Shown: one piece after another, positions 1 to 10,700 of the stretch | Position numbering within the stretch: the first letter of the stretch is position 1 | Layout: every line of letters begins with the position of its first letter | Assembly (NCBI GenBank): GCA_037349105.1 | Contig: JAYJMM010000029.1 | Location: forward strand, 1,550,001-1,614,000 | Length of the DNA stretch: 64,000 bases | Direction of reading: 5' to 3' | Origin: Limnomonas spitsbergensis | Taxonomy: Eukaryota > Chlorophyta > Chlorophyceae > Chlamydomonadales | Notes under the pieces: generated by a model | The model's database searches: none | The model's input: the letters and a program-made list of their open reading frames with translations, nothing else | What the model was told of the DNA's origin: nothing | Program-made: the position numbers and the translations under genes

Positions 1-141
1 ATGAACAAGCCTATCCCTGAGCTCAGCCTACTGGATAACTATCTGATCAGCAACCAGTTGAGCACGTACTGCGACCAGCTCAACATTGCTTCAACACAGG
101 CGCTGCAGAAGCTGTATGTCTTCGAAGCACTCCAGAAGTAG
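1..141 (+). CDS. C-terminal exon of an unrecognised protein (partial)
   Basis: An open frame begins at the first base of the window and ends with TAG at 139-141, giving 46 residues ending in LYVFEALQK. The composition (Leu, Gln, Asn, alternating hydrophobic and polar residues, no low complexity) looks like a globular alpha-helical C-terminus. The first codon is ATG, but because the window starts there I cannot tell a true start from an internal Met of a last exon; the latter is likelier. I do not recognise the family. The sequence downstream of the stop is AT-richer and has no continuing frame, consistent with a 3' UTR. What is seen: a coding-looking frame and stop. What is inferred: that it is the end of a larger + strand gene lying left of the window. 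Confidence 0.4.
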   Translation: MNKPIPELSLLDNYLISNQLSTYCDQLNIASTQALQKLYVFEALQK

Positions 142-952
142 AAGTTGGATTGTGACGCGCTGGGTAAAGCTGAACACGAGTTGGCTGGGGGATTTGGTGC
201 AAAAGGTCGGCAGGGGAGTTGTGATTGGTGCGCAGGGAACAGGATGCACTTATTATTAGTTATGTCTGCTATGTGAATGTTATGTCAGAGGAACAGCAGT
301 TCGCTTTATTTTTTTGTCAACTTCATTCAGATATAAAAAACTGAAGCCAGTTTGGTGTGATAAAATGGTAATCTGTTGGTAAGCCTGCTGATGAATTAGT
401 CAAACTGTTTCACACTTCTCGCTTGCATAGATTGTGTGCACCACAGCTTGAACCCCTGGACTAGGGTCTGGTCGGTACGGCTCGAATGACCTGGCTCGGT
501 TTGTCATGAATGGTGTAACACACATAAATGACACAAATGTCGGTGCAGGTAATTATAAACATGTTCAGACGCAGGCAGCAGCACTGAACATAATTAAGTC
601 ATCAACCTGAATTGGCTTGACCTAGCCGTGGAACGAATCTAGCGTATTCATTTAAGATAAGAGGCAACCCCATTCATCCGATTACTTTGGCGCCTGTGCA
701 GCCGCAAGACTCCGAGATGTAACGCCATTGACATACCAGGGTCAGTCTGACTAGGTGAAAAATGGGCGGAGTCAAGTGCAAGCCAAGGGTTCGTTGCAAG
801 GTTGTGGTCCTCGAATTCCCCCAAAAAATAAAACCATGCATTTTGCACTGGTGGAAGAGGCCTCATCTAAGAAAGAGGTGTGTTAGCAACTGCACACACA
901 GAATATCATTCCCCACTAGTGATTGTGGCTATCCAATTATGGGCAAGATGAA
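142..952. other. Intergenic spacer with a possible LINE tail
   Basis: No credible coding frame lies between the first exon and the BAH-PHD gene. Bases 715-733 (GAGATGTAACGCCATTGAC) resemble the conserved 3' tail of the LINE family seen elsewhere in the window (GAGGTGTAACGTTATTGAC at 16901-16919 and 30901-30919), so a short degraded LINE end may lie here. Confidence 0.35.
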
Positions 953-2489
953 TCAGCTAACCCTCAGTTTCTTGCTTGATGGCTTGGAACACTCAGGGCA
1001 GCGGTAGTCTTTGACCTCCAGGTCAGCATCCGCCTTCATACCCACACAAGCCGGGTGGAACCTGTGGAAGGGCATGTGGGTCAACTCGTCGCATTTTGAG
1101 ATCCCGGGCACAACATTGCAAGCTGCATGCACGTATGCAGTGCACACAACTCACAATTCAACAATGAGAATGGGACAGCGGCACTTACCAATCGCGGCAT
1201 CCCTCGCACATGACCATTGTCTTGTCCGGATTGTACGGCTGCTCACAAATGCAGAACCTGAACATCAGGGCCACAATGCGTTAGTGGCAAGTCTGGATGC
1301 GAACTCCAAAAGTGTACCACAATTTGCATGAAAAAAGGAACATGGCTAAGTTGATAATACTACTCACACTGGAACTTGGTCGGGATGAAACTCTTTCTTA
1401 GCCGGCTGCTCCAGGAACAGAGGGCAAGGAACAACGATTAAGGCAGAGATAATGCAAGCTGAACACATGTTGAATCTCTGGAGAAGCGAGGCATGACAAT
1501 GACAGTCCCATTCCCTCTCACATCCCATCTCATACCTTGTAATAAAACCGTGTGAAGAAATCACTCTCTGTTACTTGATCGAGTCCCTGTTCATGATTGT
1601 TCTATTTCGTTAATGAGCTGCGCATGTGCACTTCAAATGGACCTCTATGACAGGGATGTCACAACCTCACCTCGTACTTCTTGAGGGTGTGCACAAAGCA
1701 TTTGCCAATGATAGTGTCCTTGTGGATCTCGTCTGCATGGTCAGACTCGAAGAGTTCCTTGTCGCCATGGAATTTCTGCAAAAAATAGGCGATTTCAAGT
1801 GCACTTCCAATGCATGGACCGCATTGCTCACAATAACTCACCTTCCGCCCTCCCATGGCCTCCTCCGGACGATAGTACCATATTACCTTCAGCATAACCT
1901 GTTGAAAGAGGTCGCAAGTTACATGCATGAATAACAGCAGAGCCATGCATGCAGAGCTTCAGCACAGCCCCGGTCAAAGAGGTCACAGTTGACATGTATG
2001 AATACCAGGAGAGATGCATGCCCATAAATCAATTTCAGGACCACTTCTGTTGTAAGCTCATTTCATATCCGTTTCCGCTCAATGCTGTTTACTCACATCC
2101 TCCTTCTTGGGCCCAGACTGGAAGATTTCTTGGATCTTCCCTATCTGTATTACACATGGGGTTTGAATATGAATGACAGCAGGCCATTCTTACTTATGCT
2201 GCATGAAAGCATGCAACGAAAATAGCTTTGCATGCAATTCCATTCGCTCATATCACATGGCCCCGGTTGCTTCAAACCAAGCTTACAAAGGGCTGGGACA
2301 TCCCTGGCTCCGGATTGATTAAACAGGCATCCCCAACTCTGGCAACGCGTGTAGGGCAAAGACAGGATGGGTGTGAGTGTTTAAACTTTGAACTTCCGCT
2401 AAAATGGCTACGCGACTTAATCGATCTCACTTGAAATGAAGGTCGTGGTGCACTATCTCCGTGTACTTCTGCGCCACTCTTGGAGGCAT
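953..2489 (-). CDS. BAH-PHD histone-reader protein, SHL/EBS-like
   Basis: Nine exons join in phase to give 195 residues: 2489-2431, 2338-2287, 2144-2097, 1898-1842, 1775-1671, 1586-1536, 1405-1368, 1257-1189 and 1061-953 (stop TGA). The BAH domain spans about residues 18-135, with VIWYYRPEEAMGGRK followed by FHGDKELFESDHAD and DTIIGKCFVHTLKKYE, the signature of plant SHORT LIFE / EARLY BOLTING IN SHORT DAYS proteins. A PHD finger follows at about 138-186 and keeps all eight zinc ligands (FCICEQ, MVMCEGC, WFHPAC, YRCPEC). In plants these small nuclear proteins read H3K27me3 through BAH and H3K4me2/3 through PHD. The length is slightly below the plant homologues (about 220-230), which carry a longer basic tail; here the tail is only PSSKKLRVS. 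The start was chosen as the first ATG that feeds the BAH exons in phase. The family call is firm; marks read in this alga are inferred. Confidence 0.88.
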
Positions 2490-3320
2490 TCCTGCTTTGT
2501 GCGAATTCTTATTTCATCCGGTGTTGCTTGCAAGCAGCAGCGGCAGTATTCAAGTCAGGACTTTCCAAAGAGCCTGGAGCTGAAGAGGTAGTACAGAGTA
2601 CACGCCTAATTTTTTCCAAGCTCTTCGTAGTCCGAATTCAAGTCTTGCGTTGAACTGCACACCCTGTATTTTGATTTTTACTTAGGTTCTTCAGGTTTTA
2701 TTTCATACGCCATGCGATAAGTCCAAAATCGTTCTTTGTTCACTTGCATGCATTGCTTTGAGAACAGTAAATTGCGTCGCTGAAAAAGCATTCCGCTAAC
2801 CAGATGCCTCGGCCCAACATACGAGCCCCTTCGCACAGTGCCACAGTCATCTTAGTTCCAGCATGGCGCTCCTTTATACCGGTGTTCTCATCATCTTCTG
2901 TTGCAGTCTTGTATTTTCAATATGAGAAATCCCGGCATGCTGGTAAACTTCCCCCTTGCTTTTCGTCCCCTGAGACACATCCTCTAATCTTGGGCCCATC
3001 CTCCCACTGGCCAATCCAAGTGGCATCATGCTGTTCTCATGGCCACGAACCTTCAAAGAACCCTCCCCCTCAACCCTCCCATCCAGTCTGCCCCCATGAT
3101 AAACCTTCGGTCCTTCTCCTTAACACTCACAGTTGCATGACCTCCACCAGAGAGACCTCCACCACCTCCTGTCCCTTTGTCCCTCCACCGATTCAGCCTT
3201 TCATCTGACCGCTCCCCTTATACACCTTCACCTCCCTCTTCTGATGACGCTCAGCAATGAAAGCCTTATCAAAAATATGACAGCCAAATTCATTGATGCT
3301 TTTCTTGCAGCAGTCAGCTC
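2490..3320. other. Spacer upstream of the BAH-PHD gene
   Basis: This should hold the promoter and 5' UTR of the minus-strand BAH-PHD gene. The open frames here (for example 2804-3208) are Pro/Ser/His-rich and look non-coding. I see no TATA-like or other recognisable element. Confidence 0.3.
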
Positions 3321-4115
3321 GGCGGTCAGCAGCATGACAGGTGGTACTACCAGCGATGTTGGGCTAGGGGAGACGGCGAGCATGTGGAGGACGCGGTGCA
3401 TGCTTGCTTTCAATGCCCCAGCATGCAGGATCAACTTAGGGAGCGAGGATGGGCAGGACCTCTGAACGGTGCTAGAAACTTCTTCGAGTTGTACCGTGGC
3501 AAGCTTGGGTGGGATGCCCTGGCTTTTGTGGAAGACGTGGTAGAAATCATTGAGGCGTTTTTTCTGCCCCTTTTACTTAGGTGTTCACTAATTTAACATT
3601 GAAATTGCTCACTAACAGAAGTTTATTGAACTCATCTCAATGATTTACACTCACAGTTCACACTTTTAAACACATTACTCACTTCAGTTACGCGTCACAC
3701 AGTTTCACACCTAGTTCACATATCTTAAAACACTTAAACTCACCGCAGTTTTGCTCATGCATAACACACGTTTAAACCAGACTTACAGTATGTCACTTAA
3801 ACTTTCTTGTTTCCTTCTCATTTTTCCGAGGCGTCCAATTACCGGTATTTGCACCCGCGTCATTTTTTATGCCTGGGGCTAATCTTCTGCACCATGAAAT
3901 TCATTCCCACGCTAATGCTCAGTGGTTGTGTGTTGGTTGCTTGCCCAGGGGGGTAACTGGGTTTCGCTCGCTGTCCTAGCGTATTTAGTGCCTGTACCGG
4001 TTTACAGGCTTAAGTCCCAAGCATCAGCGTGATGCTCCGTTGGACTGAAAAAACTTCACAGACTGTGCCCACACGGCTGAGCCTTTTGAGCAGGGCATTG
4101 AATGATGCTTTTCTT
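3320..4115 (+). mobile_element. LINE 3' fragment (C-terminal Cys/His segment plus tail)
   Basis: Bases about 3325-3560 encode a segment with VEDAVHACFQCPSMQDQL, then RERGWAGPLNGARNFFELY and GWDALAFVEDVVEIIEA. The same segment recurs at 17.57, 29.3 and 27.8 kb (minus strand). It is the C-terminal Cys/His region at the end of a non-LTR reverse-transcriptase ORF. A tail resembling the family 3' end (CACACGGCTGAGCCTTTTGA) lies at about 4070-4090. No reverse-transcriptase domain is left in this copy, so it is a 5'-truncated insertion, as is usual for LINEs. Confidence 0.6.
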
Positions 4116-4763
4116 GATGCGCCTCCTCACATCACTGGGGCAGGCATGTCCATTGCCCTGAGAGAAGAAGTGCTCATGGGGTTCGTTTGCATATAGGCTG
4201 CTTCCGGCACACCTGTACTCAACTTTATTTTGGGATTAAAGACAACGATAGCCTGAGTTGGTGCCCAAATGTTCAAGGGCCCAGCACAGGCATACACCCC
4301 GTATACTATACACGGATTGGAAATACTGATTAATTTTTAACAAGGCAACACTACCCGGTATCAGACAAATCTGTTGACACGGGCAGAGCTAGGGATTCTG
4401 TTCCCAAGAACCTGTTGTAGACATAATTATAATTTATGATGCAGGCATAATAAATTCGGAAAACATGTGTCACCTGAAGGCCATCAGGCTGAATCTTGTC
4501 ATTGGTGAAGTCGTGAAATTCTCATGCTCAAGATTCTCATAAAGCGCCGGTGGTTTAGCATAAGATTCACCTAAATGTCATGTTCCCACCCGGCCTATGG
4601 CTTGCGAGACTTGTTGCGGCAATCTCAGTTTCATGGGCCACCAGCCGCAGACCGCTCAAGGTTAGGTCCCAATGGGCCCAGTCGTGGCCGCCCGGCCGTC
4701 CACTGAAGGTGGTCTTGTGCGCACAGAAATGTCATGCAGCCCGTGGGATCAACTACGACATAA
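4116..4763. other. Spacer, 3' flank of the coiled-coil gene
   Basis: No coding frame is supported. The segment contains one copy of the short interspersed repeat (4608-4715) and should include the 3' UTR of the minus-strand coiled-coil gene. Confidence 0.3.
4608..4715 (+). repeat. Short interspersed repeat, copy 1
   Basis: Contains TGGGCCACCAGCCGCAGACC, then CAAGGTTAGGTCCC and GGCCCAGTCGTGGCCGCCC. The order 'gggccacc(a/g)gc - caaggttTggtccc - ggcccagtggtggccgcc' recurs at seven other loci in the window. Confidence 0.5.
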
Positions 4764-7700
4764 CTATGCCAGTCCTGAGGAAACTGATGACCTCGCCACA
4801 ATCCTCTTCATCAGGGACTCGAGCTCTGTGAACCGATCCTCGGCCTCCGACAGAGCAGCAGCCTTGACATCCAGCTCCGCCACGTAGGCTTGCACGCTCT
4901 GAAACCCAACAAGCAGAGGGTTCAGGATTCAGGGTTAAGGGTGTCCCAGCTCCGACATTTAGGAATGCACGCTCTGCCATCCAACAAAGAGTACTCAAGC
5001 TCAGAGGGAGGCAGGACATGGGGACTGGGAGGAAGTGTTTGTGAGAGCTTACTTGGGTGACCGCCGGAATGCCGGATCGATCTCCCTACCGGGAATGGAA
5101 CAAGGCTGGGGGCCTGGGGGCCTGCAGATGAGGGACCTTGGGGGTTGGGTCTGTCTTGAAGCCAGCGGGGTTATTAGTTTCCCATCCTCTCTGACCCGGG
5201 CTTATCCCGAGGTAGACCTCCTCCCCCACCACAGAGGTCGCTGGTACAGTGTGATGATAATCTACAATGTTAAGAAACGCATCTGATTCTCTGAACACCT
5301 CTGTTACCGGTAGTCTGCAAGTTCCCGAAATTCAGCTGAACACACACATCAGTGACCTGCCTGTGGTCCCATCTGCTGGCACTCAAGAGCTTACGACATT
5401 CAAGATTCAGGGTTGATAAATTCAGGGTTTGCGTACCTGTTGGTACTCAGAGCTGGCGATAGACAGGTTGGATTTGAGCTGCTCTATGCCCCTGTCCCGG
5501 GCGCCCAGCGCGTCCTCCAAACCACGTATCCGCTCCTCGAGGGAGTTCCGGAGCTGAGCAGCGTCCTGGCTGCTGCTCCTGAGTGGAGGATGGTGGGGCA
5601 GAGCAGGCGGCGAAATGAGCGGCTGGGAGATGCCGTAGCGTGCAGGTCAGTGGTTACTTTGGGCATACCAGAGCAGCTTTCGAAGGCCACCGGGCAGCCA
5701 CCACTGGGCCGATGCGACCCAAAGGTTGACCGGCCTATGGCCAGGGTCCCAAGCAGCAGGGCTGGCTGCACCAGTATCCCACAGTCGCAGGTTCTGATGT
5801 AGCTGACTTGTAGCTGAATCACCCAGCAATAATGAGTGACGTGTGCACTGCTGTGGAGGGTGGGTCCCCGATGCTCATCAAGAGATGATGGCCATACGCC
5901 TATGCATACGACGTGGCTGATGGAATTAGAAGATAAGGAAAGACATGCATGAAGCATGGATTGAATAAGCCACCCGTACGGCCGCTACACTGGGCGGGGC
6001 ACCAACCAACTTGTGTATGGTTCAGCCATATCGACATCATGATATTGCTGAGCACTAGCATCGAAACAATGCCATGCTGCCTGACTGCACATGCGGTGCG
6101 GCCTTCACCTGCACACCTGAGAGAGGTCACATGCTGCTCCTGCTGCCTTGCGGCGGCCTCGGTCTCCACAGCCCGGGCCTCAGCAGCCTCCTTGGCCCGC
6201 TGCAGCCGCTCCAGCTGGGACCGGAGATCGGAAACTTCCCGTTGCTCTGTGTGTATCCTCAGGTCTAGGCTGCGCTGCACCTGACCCAAATCACGCTCAC
6301 GCTCCTGGCGCATCTGGGGGCAAGCGCATGGATTTAGGTTTAGGGTGGAGGGGACTAGCTTCAGGTGAAGGGCTTGGGCAAGGTAAGAAATGGCGACGGC
6401 CACAGATATGTCAAATATGTCCCGGCCCTTAACCTTTTAAAGTGCAGTGACGCAAATCAGGGAGAAAGGCCACTGGCTGCAGCGCAATTATCATTGAGGA
6501 AGGTGCTCTTTCGATGTCACTAATGAGCTTGTTGTAAAGCATCTGACATAGATGCTGGTTGGCAGGAGCAAAGGATGCAACCATGGCAGGTGTCAGGGCA
6601 GGTGCACAGCATCAAGCCCACATGCAGATCAGGCTTTCAGGCTCAAGCACCAAAAAGGACCTGACACCCCCTTGCAGCCAGCAGCACCACTTTCGACCAT
6701 TGCTTATGTAGTTATTTTAGTTTGCACAACTGCTCCATAAGTCCTGTGACAGGCTCTCTGGCAGCCACCCCTGGGCCAAAGGGACCAAACCTTGTCAGGC
6801 CTACTGCCGGTGGCCCAAGCAGCAGTGCTTGCTGCAAGAGACCCCTTGGCTGCTGGCCACGTTCTAGCTCAGTGGCAGCTGAAGCACCTGGAGCAACTGA
6901 AGTCCTGAACATGAACACCATCCAGGGCCGCCTTCCCCACCTCTCTCCTCATGGATCCGTCGTCACCTGCTTAGACGAGGCCTCGGCATTGCGTGCCAGC
7001 ACTTCAAACTCCTGCTTTTGCCGTTCTGCCTCGCGGCACCGCAATGTGGCCTCCTGCAGCTGACCTTCAAGGTCACGGCACCGTCTCTCCACGGAGATGC
7101 ACCTAGACTCGCCCTCCAGCGCACGCTTCTCAGCATCCAACACACGGGCCTGGAGATATGAAACAGCCCAGGGTGACTGACTGTGGGGAGAGAGGCATGC
7201 ACGGTGCCTGCTTTTCAAAGTCAAGCACATGAGCATAAAGACATGAAACAAGCGATGATGATTCGATTTTTCTCCAGCGTGCATCAGACCACCGTACCTA
7301 GCAATCACTGGGCTGATGGGGACCAGTCCATGACTGACCTACCGCCAGTGGCCAAAACAGCAGGGTTTGCCGCACCAGGCCCGGCGGTAGGTAGGCTGTA
7401 TCATAGCTAAGTAGTAGCTGAATCACCCTGAAATAAAACAGTGCTGGGTGAGCCCGACTGAGCCGGTTGTTTGGCCGGGGCCTTCAAGATTCAGTCCCCT
7501 TCAGGCCGGTGGTGCAGGCTAGCAGGCCTTAAAAGGGGATCTGGCTCAGGAAGAAATACAAGACTGCCGCCATGGCCGTGTACCTCTGCCATTTTGCCCC
7601 TGCTCTCTGCATCCTGGGCGCGCAGCTCCCCCTCCTTGGCTGTCGTTTCCAGGTCACAGCTCCGCGCCTCCAGCTCACGCTGCCGCCGCTCCAGGATCAA

Positions 7701-10700
7701 AGAGTGGGCTTCAGCCTGCTTAGTGCGCCTAAAGCAACAGCAGCAGCAGCAGCAGTTAAGTAATATTGCCACCCTCCCCGAAGAGAACATGGCAGGAAAG
7801 GCTGGAGAAGTATGAGGGATTGCCAGGATTGGGGGTATGAATTAGCACCGCTGCCTTCACCTCGCATGTCAATGAGCGACCCAGCCTCGCCCCAAACGCC
7901 CCTGAAACACGCGCAAGCTTGACCAAGCTGGTAAGGAGGAAATATATACTACTGCAGGAAAGAGAACAGGTTTAGTGTACCCCCATCCTCAAATCCACCA
8001 GATCCCTGCCCCTGATCCCACCCTGAACCTACCTGTCGGAGTCTACCAGCTGAAGCTCGATGTCCCGAGATGAGCGCTCCAGGCGGTCGGCCCGCTGCTC
8101 ATTACGCTCGGCATGTCGCTTAGATTCGGCCAGCTTCCTTTCCAGGTCATCCACACGGGCCTCCAAGGAGACTGCCTGCCTGTTGGTCATTAGGGAGGGG
8201 GCGAGCAGGCCTGCCTGTTGCTTTTGAAGAAGGAGGAGGGTCCATATCCAATCGATACCATCTCCAACATGAGCAGGCGGCACAATATACCTGCCACAGC
8301 TGTCAAGGGTAAATCTGGCAAAGGTATAGAGGTAAACGCACTGCTGAGGGTACAGCTGTCAAAGGTACAGAGGTACAAGCGCGAGGGGACATATTTTTAA
8401 ATGTACTGAGGTACAGGTGCTGCTCAGGGACAGCTGTCAACAATATCGAGGTATATGCACTGCTGAGGGTACAGCTGTCAAATGTAAAGAGGTATATGCA
8501 CTGCTGAGGGTACAGCTGTCAAATGTAAAGAGGTACAGACACTGCTGAGGGTACAGCTGTCAAATGTAAAGAGGTACAGACACTGCTGAGGGTACAGCTG
8601 TCAAATGTAAAGAGGTACAGACACTGCTGAGGGTACAGCTGTCAAATGTATAGAGGTGCATGCACTGCTGAGGGTACAGCTGTCAAATGTTAGAGGTACA
8701 GGCACTGCTGAGGGTACAGCTGTCAAATGTTAGAGGTACAGGCACTGCTGAGGGTACAGCTGTCAAATGTTAGAGGTATATGCACTGCTGAGGGTACAGC
8801 TGTCAAATGTTAGAGGTACAGGCACTGCTGAGGGTACAGCTGTCAAATGTTAGAGGTACAGGCACTACTGAGGGTACAGCTGTCAAATGTAAAGAGGTAT
8901 ATGCACTGCTGGGGGTACAGCTGTCAAATGTTAGAGGTACAGGCACTGCTGAGGGTACAGCTGTCAAATGTAATGAGGTATATGCACTGCTGAGGGTACA
9001 GCTGTCAAATGTTAGAGGTACAGGCACTGCTGAGGGTACAGCTGTCAAATGTTAGAGGTACAGGCACTGCTGAGGGTACAGCTGTCAACTGTAAAGAGGT
9101 GCATGCACTGCTGAGGGTACAGCTGTGGAGAGAAAAGAGGTGCATGCACTGCTGCTGGTACATCCGCTTAGAGTATGTATGTAGTTTTATACAGGCGCTG
9201 CTGAGAGTATAGCTGTTAGAGGCACAGACACTGGTGAGGGTACAGCTGTCAAAGGTACATAGGTGCAGGCAATGCTGGGGTACACATATTACATGTACAG
9301 AAGTACAGGCGCTGCTGAGGGTACATCTGTCAAGAGTATAGATGTTCAGGCACTGCTCAGGGGACAGCTGTCAAAGGTATAGAAGTACGGGCACTTTCGA
9401 TGGTACAGCTGTCAAAGGTACAGAGGTACAGGCGCTGCTGATGAAACAGCTGCCAAAGGTACGAAGGTACAGGCGCTGCTGAGGGGACATCTGTCAAGAG
9501 TACAGATGTTCAGGCACTGCTCAGGGGACAGCTGTCAAAGGTATAGAAGTACGGGCACTTTTGATGGTACAGCTGTCAAATCTACAGAGGTACAGGCGCT
9601 GCTGATGGAACAGCTGCCAAAGGTACAGAGGTACAGGTGCTGCTGAGGGAACAGCTGTCAAAGGTGCAGAGGTTCATGCCATGCTGAGGATACAGCTGTC
9701 AAAGGTACATATGCCAGGGTGCAGCTGAGGATACAGCTGTCAAAGGTACATATGCCAGGGTGCAGCTGAGGATACAGCTGTCGAAGGTACACATGCCAGG
9801 GTGCAGCTGAGGGTACAGCTGTCAAATGTACAGATGTCAGGGTGCAGCTGAGGGCACAGCCGTCATATGTACAGAGGTACAGGTGTTGTTGATGGAAGGT
9901 ACAGGTGGCGGTGTTGATGGAAGGTACAGGTGTTGTTGATGGAAGCCGTCAAAGGTACCGAGGTTCAGGTGCTGCTGATAGTGCAGCTCGTCGTTCACCG
10001 CTGTTGCCCACCCTCCCCTCCCTTCCCTGTCCCTCGACACCCTGCCTTCGCCACCTTCCCCAGTTTCCCTCCATCCCCCCCTCCCCCCTCGTCCTCGCCC
10101 TCCCCGCCCTCACCGCTTGAACTCGTCACATGCCTGCTGTGCGTCCTGCTGGCGCTGCCTGGCCTGGTCCGACTGCCGCGCTGCCTCAGAGGCCTGAGCT
10201 TCCAGCTGGCGAACCAGCCGGTCAGCCTCCTCAGCCCGCCTGTCAACAGACGCAGGCAAGGAGGCAGGGCGACACTGCCTGTCAGCTGCTGCCATCCCCA
10301 CCGCTGTGGTGTTGTAGCCATGTGCGAGGCGTGCTGCATGCATTCATGGCCCTACGGACTGCGGCACTCAAAACATCGAACCGTTCACCCTCACCCTTCA
10401 CCACACAGGCTATACCCCAGCTCGACCTGATGGCACCATGTTGCCCGGAGTCCTCGGGACCTCCCGATCGGTAACGCAGTTCCGTTGACCTGTGTTGCGT
10501 CTCCAGCTCCAGGGCCAGCTCCTCCTGATGCACCAGTCTCCGCTGGTACTCGTCTGCTCTCCTGTGGCACAGCCATGAAGTCAAGGCAGGGAGCGTGAAG
10601 CTGCAGCTGCTATCCAAGTGCATCAATGATACCACCATAAAATACCGTAGGCTATGATATCACCAATATATACCATAGACTTACCATCAATAGTACTGGC

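Noticed and set aside
8310..9950. CRISPR-like array
   Set aside because: Units are head-to-tail 40-bp repeats without unique spacers, inside a eukaryotic intron.
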